Below are positions 27,110-35,887 of a DNA stretch of 64,000 bases, piece by piece. Made by a program: the position numbers and the translations under genes. Source of the DNA: JBCCEJ01 sp039030335 (GTDB lineage: Bacteria; Pseudomonadota; Gammaproteobacteria; HK1); NCBI GenBank assembly GCA_039030335.1, contig JBCCEJ010000003.1, positions 1 to 64,000 of the forward strand, given 5' to 3'. The notes below the pieces were generated by a model that searched no databases, was not told the DNA's origin, and saw only the letters and a list, made by a program, of their open reading frames with translations. The first letter of the stretch is position 1. Every line of letters starts with the position of its first letter.

Positions 27110-29047
27110 CTACGGTACGAGAATGTTGAACATCGGGTCGAACTGGTCGAGCAGTGCGAGCAGCGTGCGCAGTCTCCCGCCGTCACCGTCGTGCCGGACA
27201 TGCCCTTCGTCGAACAGCTGGACGAGCGGCTTGCCCGACAGCACCAGCGCGGTCAACTCAGCACGGCTGAGAGTAACACCCGCGTGCGCGGCTTCGCCGT
27301 GACTTCCAGGCGTGTGACTGAGCGCGCCGTTGACCAGCGTCAGGCGGTGGCACTCTTGCGTGCCCGCTACTGCCCAATCGATGCGTAGCTCAAGCCCATC
27401 GGCCTCGGGTCCGTTGAGCCGCACGGCCAGAAAGTCCAGGAACATGTCCATCGGCATCATCGCGACAACCTTTGGACTGATGGCGCCGGCGCCGCCCGGT
27501 GGGGGCTTGGGTGCGCCGAAACGCAGCTCCCGGGCGCCCAGCAGGTAGGCGTTACGCCAGGTGGCCGACTCCGCCTGGTAGCCCATCTGTTCCATCGCAT
27601 CAGCGGCGAGTTCGCGAGCTGCCTGATCGGCGGGGTCGGCAAACACGACGTGGTGCAGGACCTGCACCACCCAGCGGAAGTCGCCGGCCTCGAAGTCGCG
27701 TCTGGCCTTGTCCCTGACGGCGTCCGCGCCGCCCATGTACTCGACGTAGCGAGCGCCCGCGACAACCGGCGGCAGCGGGTCGAGGTTCGTCGGATTGCCG
27801 TCGTAAGGGCCCATGTAGTGTGCGTAGATGGCGCGCACATTGTGTTGCAGCGCACCGTAGTACGGCCGCGCATGCCAGGCGTGCCGGAGATTTTCCGGTA
27901 GCGCGATCGCGGCGGCGATCTCGTCAGGTGTGAGCCCGTGGCCCATCAGGCGCAGTGTTTGATCGTGCAGGTAGCGATATAGATCGCGCTGTTCACTGAT
28001 GAAGCGACGGATCCGTTCACGGCCCCAGGTGGGCCAGTGATGCTGCGCTATCACCACGTCGGTGCGATCGATAAATCGCTCGAGCGCGTCATCCAGATAC
28101 TTGGACCAGGCGAGCGCATCGCGCGTCCGGGCGCCTCGGATCGGACACAGGTTGTGCATGGTGTGGCAGCCGTTCTCGGCCAGATTGAGCACACCCGCCG
28201 CCGGAAAGAAGAAGTTCATTTCCGCTGGCGCCTCGGTTTCTGGTGTTAGCTGAAACACGATTTCAACGCCATCGATCGTGTGGGTCTCGACCGGTTCGGT
28301 AATCAGCCAGTTCGGTGCGATGAGGCTGGTGGTGCCACGTCCGGTTGTCTTGCCGAGACCGGCATCGACGTGGCCGCAAGGTCCCGGAGGCAGCGTGGCG
28401 CCGAACTGAAACATCGCGCGTCTGCGCATGGGTACGCCAGCCAGAATCGTCTCGGCCAGCGCGGCTTCCAGGAAGCCGTCCGGTGCAATGACCTGGACGT
28501 CGCCGGCGGCCGCAGCAGCAGCGGAGATCACCCCTTCAACCCCGCCGTAGTGATCCGGGTGGCAGTGACTGTAGATCAACGCGACGATGGGCCTTTCTCC
28601 CCGGTGCGCGGTGTAGAGCGCCCAGGCCGCGGCGGACGTATCGGAGAACATCAGCGGGTCGATCACTATGGCGCCGCGCTCGCCTTCAATGATGGTCATG
28701 TTGGCGAGATCGAAACCGCGCACCTGGTAGATCCCCGGCACCACTTCGAACAGGCCATGCAGGTGATTCAGACGGGCTTGTCGCCAGAGGCTCGGATTGA
28801 CCTCGTCCGGGGATGTCGCTGACGCCAGGAAGTCGTAAGCCCCGAGGTCCCATACGACGTGACCGTCGGGCCGCTCGATGCGCGCATTGGCGATACTGCC
28901 GATGAAACCGCGCCGTGCGTCTTCGAAGTCGGCCTGATCGTGGAAGTCGAGTTGCCCCGCGATCGCCCGGTTGTGCGCCAGCGTTGCGGCGGTCGCGCGT
29001 CGCGGATGACCGGCGTTCGGACTGGCGGGATCCAGTGGTTTGGTCAT
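27110..29047 (-). CDS. Alkyl sulfatase-type metallo-beta-lactamase-fold hydrolase (SdsA/BDS1 family)
   Basis: The 645-residue protein has the metallo-beta-lactamase metal motif SHCHPDHYGG and, later, HTMHNLCPIRG and IAQHHWPTWG, which are typical of the SdsA1/BDS1 alkylsulfatase family. The C-terminal region (about 530-645) matches the SCP2-like domain of that family. Such enzymes cleave primary alkyl sulfates such as SDS to alcohols. The family members I know are often exported, but no signal peptide is visible here and the start MTKPLDPASP looks cytosolic. It is convergent with the GMC oxidoreductase, which could oxidise a released alcohol; that link is inference. Confidence 0.88.
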   Translation of the reverse strand: MTKPLDPASPNAGHPRRATAATLAHNRAIAGQLDFHDQADFEDARRGFIGSIANARIERPDGHVVWDLGAYDFLASATSPDEVNPSLWRQARLNHLHGLFEVVPGIYQVRGFDLANMTIIEGERGAIVIDPLMFSDTSAAAWALYTAHRGERPIVALIYSHCHPDHYGGVEGVISAAAAAAGDVQVIAPDGFLEAALAETILAGVPMRRRAMFQFGATLPPGPCGHVDAGLGKTTGRGTTSLIAPNWLITEPVETHTIDGVEIVFQLTPETEAPAEMNFFFPAAGVLNLAENGCHTMHNLCPIRGARTRDALAWSKYLDDALERFIDRTDVVIAQHHWPTWGRERIRRFISEQRDLYRYLHDQTLRLMGHGLTPDEIAAAIALPENLRHAWHARPYYGALQHNVRAIYAHYMGPYDGNPTNLDPLPPVVAGARYVEYMGGADAVRDKARRDFEAGDFRWVVQVLHHVVFADPADQAARELAADAMEQMGYQAESATWRNAYLLGARELRFGAPKPPPGGAGAISPKVVAMMPMDMFLDFLAVRLNGPEADGLELRIDWAVAGTQECHRLTLVNGALSHTPGSHGEAAHAGVTLSRAELTALVLSGKPLVQLFDEGHVRHDGDGGRLRTLLALLDQFDPMFNILVP

Positions 29048-29120
29048 CGGCTCGGACTGTGTCGGTTTTCAGCTAGCCTAGCAGCCCCGTCAGCGGCCCG
29101 CGCGGCGCTCGCTGACCCGG

Positions 29121-30071
29121 GTGTTAGAGTGCCCGTTCAGCTCGTCCGCCGGGTACCTGGAAGTGTCGTCAAGCGCGCCTGTACGGCTCTATGAAAATCT
29201 ACGCACGGTGTCGTACGCGCCGTTCTATCTCTGCGACATCTGGGGTCTCTACGAGGCGGCGGGGGTATCGGTGGAGATGCGGTTGTCCCCGGCGCCCAGC
29301 GAAACGGCTGAGGGGCTGATGGCGGGGCGGGCAGACGTTTCGTTCGGCGGGCCAATGCGGGTGATGCTGCATCACGAGCGCGACGCGAATTGCCCGTTGG
29401 TCTGTTTCGGGCAGGTTGTAGGGCCGGAGCCGTTCGCGTTGATCGGCGCGCGTCCGCTGGACAACTTCCGATTTGCGGATTTGCTTGGCGAGAGGGTTGG
29501 CGTCGTAACCGAAGTGCCAACGCCGTGGCTCACGTTGCAAGACGACCTGCGCCGTGCCGGAATCGACCCGGAGGACATCGATCGGGGGACACCGCGCACG
29601 ATGGACGCGAACGTCGCGGCGCTGGCTGCCGGCGACGTGGATGTCATTCAGGTCATGGAACCCGAAGCGGAGTTGGCGTTGTCGGCCGGGGGCCACCTTT
29701 GGCATCGCTTTTCTGCCCGCGGCAATATCGGGTTCTCGACCTTCTATACGACTCGTGCCTACCTGGATGCGAACCTGGATGCGTGTACCCGCATGGTGCG
29801 GTCCGTGAAGACCGCGACTGCTCACCTCTACGACATGGCCCCGAGTGCGCTCGCCGCCGCACTCATCGATTACTTTCCGAACCTCGAAGCTGAGGGTCTT
29901 TCGCGATCGCTTGCGCGGTATCAGCAGGCGCGGATCTGGGTTCGCGACGGGGTCCTCACGCCGGCTGAATTCGTGCGTCTGAAAGGGGCTTTGCTCTCCA
30001 GCGGGTTCATCAACCGGGACCTTCCGTTCGATCGACTCGTGGACAATCGTCCGGCCCGCGCGGATGGCTGA
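29121..30071 (+). CDS. THI5/NMT1-like substrate-binding domain protein, no signal peptide
   Basis: The frame runs 316 aa from GTG 29121; GTG 29163 (14 residues shorter) is an alternative. The sequence has the SBP-type fold of the NMT1/THI5 group: YAPFYLCDIWGLYEAAGV near the N-terminus, followed by the segment GLMAGRADVSFGGP. These proteins bind pyrimidine precursors of thiamine, or nitrate/sulfonate-like ligands, usually for an ABC transporter. Two things are odd: no export signal, and no permease or ATPase gene nearby. It may be a cytosolic ligand-binding or enzymatic homologue. Confidence 0.7.
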   Translation: MLECPFSSSAGYLEVSSSAPVRLYENLRTVSYAPFYLCDIWGLYEAAGVSVEMRLSPAPSETAEGLMAGRADVSFGGPMRVMLHHERDANCPLVCFGQVVGPEPFALIGARPLDNFRFADLLGERVGVVTEVPTPWLTLQDDLRRAGIDPEDIDRGTPRTMDANVAALAAGDVDVIQVMEPEAELALSAGGHLWHRFSARGNIGFSTFYTTRAYLDANLDACTRMVRSVKTATAHLYDMAPSALAAALIDYFPNLEAEGLSRSLARYQQARIWVRDGVLTPAEFVRLKGALLSSGFINRDLPFDRLVDNRPARADG

Positions 30072-30409
30072 GAACCGCCGCGGTCCGACTTGCGATCGCA
30101 CCCACCTGCGCGCTGGTATTGCCGGCTTCACGACGCTGACCATGTTCCGTTCCGATGGCGCTCAGCGGGACCTCGCTCAGGAACTAAAGACGCGCGTTCC
30201 GAGTCTGCCCGTTATCCGAAGCACTGGTTTTGGCGGGCAAAAACTCGCGCTGGCATCTCCCAGCGGATCGGTGACCACTCCATATCTCACTACGGCGCGG
30301 CCTGGCCTTGGCACGAGAGCCGGCGGGCCGCAGCTCCGAGCTGAGTCGTGGTGCGCCGCCCGCCGCGGCGACGCGGTGAGAGCCAACCAGATCCAACCAG
30401 AGTTACAAC
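30072..30409. other. Intergenic region, no gene recognised
   Basis: In this 338-bp gap before the TlpA-like gene I see open frames on both strands but none with recognisable protein features. A short tandem repeat, ccaaccagat followed by ccaaccagag (30383-30402), lies directly upstream of the next start codon, covering the expected ribosome-binding site. Confidence 0.4.
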
Positions 30410-30994
30410 ATGTCTGAATCGCGAATCGCGTTGTGGTCGGCGTTGTTGGTTGCCGCGGCCCTCGGGGCAGGCGCCGGCTTCGGCGCCTGGTACCTGTGGC
30501 TCGCACCGAAGGCTGATACACCGCAGCTGGTGCAGTTGATGCCGCTGGAACCGCCGCCACCCGCAACCGAGCTCATCGGAACCGACGGCCCGGAGTTCGA
30601 CCTGCCTGGCATCGGTCGCGAGAACGTGACGCTCGCCGACCGTCGCGGCAAGCTCGTACTGGTGAACTTCTGGGCGACCTGGTGCGAGCCATGCCGTGAG
30701 GAAATGCCTTTGTTGCAACGCTTATACGACGAGTTCAAGGGGCGCGGCTTCGAAGTCGTCGGGCTCGCATCTGACGACCGTGACAAGGTGGCGGAATTCG
30801 TTCGCGAGTTCGGCATCGGATTCCCGATCGCGTACGGTGAGATGGACGTTATCCGCCTGTCTCAGCAGTACGGCAACCGGATCGGCGGGCTACCGTACAG
30901 CGTGCTCATCGAGCGCGACGGGCGGATTGCGTACATCAAATCCGGACTGCTCCGCGAAGCGCCTTTGAGAGCCGAGATCGCCGCACGAATGTAA
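30410..30994 (+). CDS. TlpA-like membrane-anchored thiol-disulfide oxidoreductase
   Basis: The 194-residue protein has an N-terminal membrane anchor (about 8-32, LVAAALGAGAGFGAWYLW) and a thioredoxin fold. The redox motif is in FWATWCEPCREEMP and the cis-Pro in IGGLPYSVL. The active site would face the periplasm, with a role in reducing or isomerising disulfides, for example during cytochrome c maturation. It lies upstream of accB, where gammaproteobacteria often carry aroQ; no aroQ is seen here. A 213-bp gap suggests accB has its own promoter. Confidence 0.87.
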   Translation: MSESRIALWSALLVAAALGAGAGFGAWYLWLAPKADTPQLVQLMPLEPPPPATELIGTDGPEFDLPGIGRENVTLADRRGKLVLVNFWATWCEPCREEMPLLQRLYDEFKGRGFEVVGLASDDRDKVAEFVREFGIGFPIAYGEMDVIRLSQQYGNRIGGLPYSVLIERDGRIAYIKSGLLREAPLRAEIAARM

Positions 30995-31207
30995 CCCGTA
31001 CGTGTGTGGGTCTTCGGAGAGGCGCTATGGTAATCTTGCGCCTAACTTCTGCAATCGCGCAGCGATATTCCGGGAAGTTGCCTGATTGGCGGCGCGCTTC
31101 AGCAAGTCGGCGCGCGCGCGGCCAGCGTCATTTCCGCTACCGGCAGGCCCGCTCCGTCGGCGTGCAAACCGGAGGCTAGCCGTACCTGAACGGCAATCCA
31201 GAACTAC

Positions 31208-31657
31208 ATGGATATTCGGAAGGTCAAGAAGCTCATCGAGCTTATGGAAGAGTCGAGCATCGGCGAACTCGAGATCAGGGAAGGCGAGGAATACGTACGG
31301 ATCGCCCGCCCGGGTTCAGGCCCGAGCGCTGTGCAGCCACCGGTCGTCGCTGCCCCGGTGGCGGTAGCGGCGCCAGCGGCCGCCGAAGCGCCTGCGGCGC
31401 CGGCCGCCGCGCCTGAGCCGCGCGGCGTCGCGATCACCTCACCGATCGTCGGCACCTTCTATCGCTCGGCCTCTCCGGGCGCGCGACCGTTTGTCGACGT
31501 GGGCTCCAAGGTTGGCGTCGGTGATACCGTCTGCATCATCGAGGCGATGAAGATTCTGAACCAGATCGAAGCCGACAAGGCTGGCACGGTCGCTGCGATC
31601 CTGGTCGAGAACGGCGCGCCCGTCGAGTACGGTCAGGACCTGTTTGTCCTCGAGTGA
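31208..31657 (+). CDS. accB: Biotin carboxyl carrier protein of acetyl-CoA carboxylase
   Basis: The protein is 149 aa, normal for AccB. The N-terminal segment DIRKVKKLIELMEESSIGELEI is family-typical; an Ala/Pro-rich linker occupies about 38-72; and the biotinyl domain follows with EAMKILNQI, in which K115 is the biotinylation site. AccB carries biotin between biotin carboxylase and the carboxyltransferase in the first step of fatty acid synthesis. accC follows after 9 bp, so the two form the standard accBC operon. In many bacteria accBC is autoregulated by AccB, but I see no specific site here. Confidence 0.97.
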   Translation: MDIRKVKKLIELMEESSIGELEIREGEEYVRIARPGSGPSAVQPPVVAAPVAVAAPAAAEAPAAPAAAPEPRGVAITSPIVGTFYRSASPGARPFVDVGSKVGVGDTVCIIEAMKILNQIEADKAGTVAAILVENGAPVEYGQDLFVLE

Positions 31658-31666
31658 TCTGAAGTC

Positions 31667-33007
31667 ATGTTCGATAAGGTTGTGATCGCCAATCGGGGCG
31701 AAATTGCGTTGCGCATCCTGCGTGCCTGCAAGGAACTAGGCATCCGCACGGTGGCCGTGCATTCGGAAGCTGACCGAACGCTGCAGCATGTGCTGCTGGC
31801 CGACGAATCGGTCTGCATCGGGCCGCCGTCAGCGACTGATAGCTACCTCAGCATTCCGGCGGTGGTGTCGGCGGCGGAGGTGACGGATGCCGTCGCCATC
31901 CACCCCGGCTACGGCTTCTTGTCCGAAAACGCCGACTTTGCCGAGCGCGTCGAACAAAGCGGTTTCGTCTTCATCGGCCCGCGTCCGGAGACCATCCGGC
32001 AGATGGGTGACAAGGTCGCCGCCATTCGGGCCATGCGGGCAGCGAAGGTGCCGTGTGTCCCTGGCAGTGATGGCCCGCTTCCGGAAGATCCAGACGAGAA
32101 CATCCGCATCGCTCGCGAGATCGGCTACCCCGTGATCATCAAAGCGGCCGGTGGCGGTGGCGGGCGCGGCATGCGCGTCGTCCATTCGGAAGCGGCGCTG
32201 TTGAATGCCATATCACTCACCCGGACCGAGTCGAAAGTGGCTTTCGGCGACGATACCGTCTACATGGAAAAGTTCCTGGAGCGTCCGCGGCACATCGAGA
32301 TCCAGGTGCTGGCCGACGAACACGGAAACGTCGTCCATCTCGGCGAACGCGACTGCTCACTTCAGCGCCGTCACCAGAAAGTTATCGAGGAGGCGCCGGC
32401 ACCGGGAATCACCCGCAAGATGCGCGATCGTCTGGGCGCGCGATGCGTCAAGGCTTGTAAGGACCTTCGCTACCGCGGCGCCGGTACGTTCGAGTTTTTG
32501 TTTCAGGACAACGAGTTCTACTTCATTGAAATGAACACGCGGCTACAGGTGGAGCACCCCGTAACGGAGTTCGTCACCGGCGTCGATCTCGTCAAGGCCC
32601 AGCTGTCGGTGGCGGCGGGCGAACGCCTGCCGTTCAAGCAGTCCGACATCCAGATCAAAGGGCATGCCATCGAGTGCCGCATCAACGCCGAAGACCCGGC
32701 GACCTTCATGCCAAGTCCCGGGCGGGTTACGGAGTTTCATCAGCCTGGCGGCCCCGGCGTGCGGGTCGACAGCCACATCTACACCGGTTATTCGGTACCG
32801 CCGCACTATGATTCGCTGATCGGGAAGCTCATTTGCTTCGGTGACGACCGCAACGCCGCGCTGGCGCGCACGCGCACCGCCCTGTCTGAATTCGTTGTCG
32901 AAGGCATCAAGACAAATCTGTCGCTGCATCAACGGATGACAAAAGACGCAGCGTTTATCGAAGGTGGCGTCAGCATTCACTACCTGGAACAGCAACTCGC
33001 AAACTGA
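31667..33007 (+). CDS. accC: Biotin carboxylase subunit of acetyl-CoA carboxylase
   Basis: The 446-residue length is normal for AccC. The protein begins MFDKVVIANRGEIALRI, has the ATP-grasp glycine-rich loop KAAGGGGGRGMRV at about 159-171, HPGYGFLSENADF, and the catalytic-region EMNTRLQVEHPVTE. It carboxylates the biotin on AccB using ATP and bicarbonate. It sits between accB and prmA, each junction being 9 bp, so accB-accC-prmA are co-transcribed. Confidence 0.98.
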   Translation: MFDKVVIANRGEIALRILRACKELGIRTVAVHSEADRTLQHVLLADESVCIGPPSATDSYLSIPAVVSAAEVTDAVAIHPGYGFLSENADFAERVEQSGFVFIGPRPETIRQMGDKVAAIRAMRAAKVPCVPGSDGPLPEDPDENIRIAREIGYPVIIKAAGGGGGRGMRVVHSEAALLNAISLTRTESKVAFGDDTVYMEKFLERPRHIEIQVLADEHGNVVHLGERDCSLQRRHQKVIEEAPAPGITRKMRDRLGARCVKACKDLRYRGAGTFEFLFQDNEFYFIEMNTRLQVEHPVTEFVTGVDLVKAQLSVAAGERLPFKQSDIQIKGHAIECRINAEDPATFMPSPGRVTEFHQPGGPGVRVDSHIYTGYSVPPHYDSLIGKLICFGDDRNAALARTRTALSEFVVEGIKTNLSLHQRMTKDAAFIEGGVSIHYLEQQLAN

Positions 33008-33016
33008 TACCTGGCC

Positions 33017-33916
33017 GTGACGAGGTTCTGGCAGCAGATCTCAGCGGTCGTAGCCGCCGCCGAGGCCAGCGCGCTGGCCGATGAGCTCGAGCGCCGCGGT
33101 GCGCTCGCGGTGACCATGCAGGACGCCGCCGACGAGCCGCTCTTCGAGCCGCCGCCGGGTGCGACACCACTTTGGAAGACAACCCGCGTGACGGCGCTGT
33201 TTGACAGCGATGCCGACTTCGAAGCGCTCGCCCAATCAGCGGGTCAGGCCGCCGGACTCGGGCACGCGGCGTGGCGCGTGACCCAGCTTGCCGACCAGAC
33301 TTGGGAGCGCGTCTGGATGGATCGTTTTGCGCCGATGCGGTTTGGTGAACGATTGTGGATCTGCCCTCGTCACCGACGGGTGGATGCTGACGATGCCATC
33401 GTCGTGCGACTCGATCCCGGGCTCGCTTTCGGCACGGGTACTCACCCGACCACGGCGCTCTGCCTCGAAGCTCTCGACCGGCTCGCAGCATCGGCGCCGG
33501 GATTTCCGGACTGGGAGCTCCTGGACTACGGGTGCGGCTCCGGTATCCTCGCCATCGCGGCACTCAAGCTTGGCGCGCGCGGCGCTCTCGCCGTGGATCT
33601 AGACCCCCAGGCGCTTCAGGCGGCCGGGTCGAACGCGCGCGAAAACGGCGTTTCTTGCCGGCTTCGCACGGCGGCGCCGGCGGCGTTGCCAGTGGCTTAC
33701 TACAACCTGCTGTTGGCGAACATTCTGGCCGGTCCGCTGGTACAGCTCGCACCGTTATTGTCCGCCGCCGCGGCCCCCGGTTGTCGGTTGGTGCTCTCTG
33801 GCATACTGCGCGCTCAGGCTGATGAAGTCAGGGCCGCCTACGCCGGTCACTTCACCATGGATATGCCGCACGAACGTGACGGTTGGATTTGCCTTACCGG
33901 GACGCGCCGCACCTGA
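33017..33916 (+). CDS. prmA: Ribosomal protein L11 methyltransferase
   Basis: GTG 33017 gives 299 aa. The protein has the PrmA substrate/SAM segment DPGLAFGTGTHPTT and the SAM motif LDYGCGSGILAIAALKLGA, followed by NLLLANILAGPL, corresponding to the NPPF-like motif of the family. It trimethylates lysines and the N-terminus of ribosomal protein L11. accC-prmA linkage is common in gammaproteobacteria. The DUF3426 gene follows within 50 bp. Confidence 0.95.
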   Translation: MTRFWQQISAVVAAAEASALADELERRGALAVTMQDAADEPLFEPPPGATPLWKTTRVTALFDSDADFEALAQSAGQAAGLGHAAWRVTQLADQTWERVWMDRFAPMRFGERLWICPRHRRVDADDAIVVRLDPGLAFGTGTHPTTALCLEALDRLAASAPGFPDWELLDYGCGSGILAIAALKLGARGALAVDLDPQALQAAGSNARENGVSCRLRTAAPAALPVAYYNLLLANILAGPLVQLAPLLSAAAAPGCRLVLSGILRAQADEVRAAYAGHFTMDMPHERDGWICLTGTRRT

Positions 33917-33964
33917 TTGCATACCTTGTGCGTCGCCGCCTGCCTACGAGCGAAATCGAACGCG

Positions 33965-35389
33965 ATGTACACCCGCTGCACGCACTGTGACACGTGGCTG
34001 AAGATCAGCGTGGATCAGCTGCGAACCGGTCATGGCCAGGTCCGGTGCGGCGCTTGCACCGACGTATTCAACGCGCTCGTGAACCTGACCGAAGCCGAAC
34101 CGACGCTCCCGGACCCGCTGGACTTGCCGACGCTCGAACAGGTAACGCCTTCGCCCACTTCGCTGCCGGCGCCCTCCATCCATGCTGACGGTTACGACAC
34201 TTCGGAACGCGGTGCTGAAGCCGACCTGCCGTCGCCCGACCCGCCGGGCCTGGAAGCGGCTGAAGCGCCGATCCCGTCAGACGTAGCTACGCAGGCAGCT
34301 TCGACGGCTGACCGGGACGACTCGACGGAAATGCTCGCGCCCTACGATGCCGACCGGACGTTCAACGACGCCGGTCCGGTGCTCGATGAAGACAGTAAGG
34401 TCCCGCTGGCGCGCAACGATGACGACACGAGCGGCGGACCACACCTGCCGGCTTTCAGCGCTGTGCCGATGGAGTCGGTGGCGCCGGAAGAGTGGGTGCG
34501 TGCGACCGAGTCGCCACCCGCGCCGGCTGCGGATACGCCACCGTCGTCCGCCGACGGCCGGTCGACCGGCGTGGACAGCGACGACGCGGGGCGGGGCACG
34601 CATCTGATGCGCGGTTCCGACCCGGAGCAGACGCTGTCGAGCGATCCTGAAGACCCCGTGGAGCCGACTGATGAAATTCCGGCTGCGCCGGCGTCTGTGC
34701 GAGCCGACGAGGACGGTGATGCGAAGGGTGACGCGGAGGCGGGAGTATTCGATCGACCGATATTCGCCGAACCCGATGCTCAGCCAGTGGGCGACGCGGC
34801 GGACGACGCGGTAGCGCGGCTGGACGATCCCATCGTGCCAGGCGATCCGCTGGTCGCGGAGATTCCGCCCGCGCTGCGCGCGGACTACGTACGTCTGGCG
34901 AAGCAGCGTCAGCATCCCGCGGTGCGCATCGGGCTGTTTTGCATCGCCCTTCTGGGTCTCGCCGGGCTTCCGATCCAGTACGCCTGGTTCATGTCGGAAG
35001 ACCTCGTGCGTCGGTATCCCCTCGCGCGCCCCTACGTCGAGCAATTCTGTACTCGTGCCGGCTGCGAGCTCGAGCAACCTGATGACCGGCGATACATTGA
35101 ACTCGTGGGGCGCGATGTCCGCGTCCATCCGCGGTTTGAGGGCGCCCTGCAGATACAGGCAGCATTCACCAACGCCGGACCTCGCGCGCAGCGCTACCCG
35201 CAGGTGCGCTTCACGCTGTTCAACGTAAATGGCGACGTTATCGGTGCGCGTTCTTTCAACGCTGAAGACTACCTGCCAGACCCGCGGGCGGCCTCCGGTC
35301 ACCTCCAGCCAGGTGAAACCACCCAGATCCAACTCGACTTGATCGCACCCGAGGATACGGCTGTCAGCTTCGAGTTCGAGTTCATCTGA
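33965..35389 (+). CDS. Zinc-ribbon DUF3426 membrane protein
   Basis: ATG 33965 gives 474 aa and starts the MJ0042-type zinc ribbon directly (CTHCDTW and RCGACTDVF supply two CxxC pairs). Residues about 45-315 are an acidic, Pro/Ala-rich low-complexity linker. A membrane helix (IGLFCIALLGLAGLPIQYAW) lies at about 320-340, and the C-terminal about 130 residues are the DUF3426 domain, predicted periplasmic. The function is unknown. The gene usually lies between prmA and dusB-fis, as here. A GC hairpin follows the stop. Confidence 0.88.
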   Translation: MYTRCTHCDTWLKISVDQLRTGHGQVRCGACTDVFNALVNLTEAEPTLPDPLDLPTLEQVTPSPTSLPAPSIHADGYDTSERGAEADLPSPDPPGLEAAEAPIPSDVATQAASTADRDDSTEMLAPYDADRTFNDAGPVLDEDSKVPLARNDDDTSGGPHLPAFSAVPMESVAPEEWVRATESPPAPAADTPPSSADGRSTGVDSDDAGRGTHLMRGSDPEQTLSSDPEDPVEPTDEIPAAPASVRADEDGDAKGDAEAGVFDRPIFAEPDAQPVGDAADDAVARLDDPIVPGDPLVAEIPPALRADYVRLAKQRQHPAVRIGLFCIALLGLAGLPIQYAWFMSEDLVRRYPLARPYVEQFCTRAGCELEQPDDRRYIELVGRDVRVHPRFEGALQIQAAFTNAGPRAQRYPQVRFTLFNVNGDVIGARSFNAEDYLPDPRAASGHLQPGETTQIQLDLIAPEDTAVSFEFEFI

Positions 35390-35410
35390 CCCCGCCATGG
35401 ACCGGCGGGG
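35390..35410 (+). terminator. GC-rich hairpin after the accBC-prmA-DUF3426 operon
   Basis: The stem ccccgcc (35390-35396) pairs perfectly with ggcgggg (35404-35410) around a 7-nt loop, immediately after the DUF3426 stop. No T-tract follows, so intrinsic termination is uncertain. Confidence 0.4.
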
Positions 35411-35887
35411 ATGAGTCGGGAACCCGGCTGGCGGAATCTGGAGCGAGTTCTGACGCGCCGTTTGCAAGTTCTTGATTTCCGCGCGCGGGCCGTCAGCCCC
35501 CGAGGCCGCTGTGTCATGCCCTGTGACAATCGCGATTCCGATTGCGATGACCCTGTCACGTCGGCGCATCGCCGGCCGGGCAGGTCGGTGGCCATGGTGA
35601 CCAATAAGGAATTCATTCCGCAGTTACCTCGGTCAGGCGTTTCTACACTCGGGCGCTGGCGGTAACATCGGACCTCCCACGCACTTGAGCTCGACGGGCT
35701 CGTATCCGGCCGACCACAAGTGAGGGGATGCGGGTGAAACGGCGACCGGCGACACCGGCCGGCCACCGTGGCATGCCGCCTGAGAAACCGGAAGACGACG
35801 AACAGCGGAGCTGTTCCATAAAGCCAGGGCAGCAGAGGCGAAGCCGTCGCGAACGGCGCTGTCTGCTGACTCTCAAGAACAAAGCAC
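35411..35887. promoter_or_regulatory. Upstream region of dusB-fis
   Basis: This stretch of about 480 bp precedes dusB. Open frames on both strands have no recognisable features. In enterobacteria the dusB-fis operon has a strong, growth-phase-regulated promoter. A possible weak pair here is TTTCTA (35640-35645) and TAACAT (35663-35668) with 17-bp spacing, seen by eye only. A long leader (about 220 nt) would then precede dusB. Confidence 0.3.

Noticed and set aside
30064..30417. Open frame of 117 codons before the TlpA-like gene
   Set aside because: Composition and translation show no domain, and it overlaps the start of the TlpA-like gene in another frame; I treat it as noncoding.
34277..35569. 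Minus-strand open frame of about 430 codons antisense to the DUF3426 gene
   Set aside because: It overlies the zinc-ribbon, linker and DUF3426 coding sequence and has low-complexity Arg/His-rich translation without domains.
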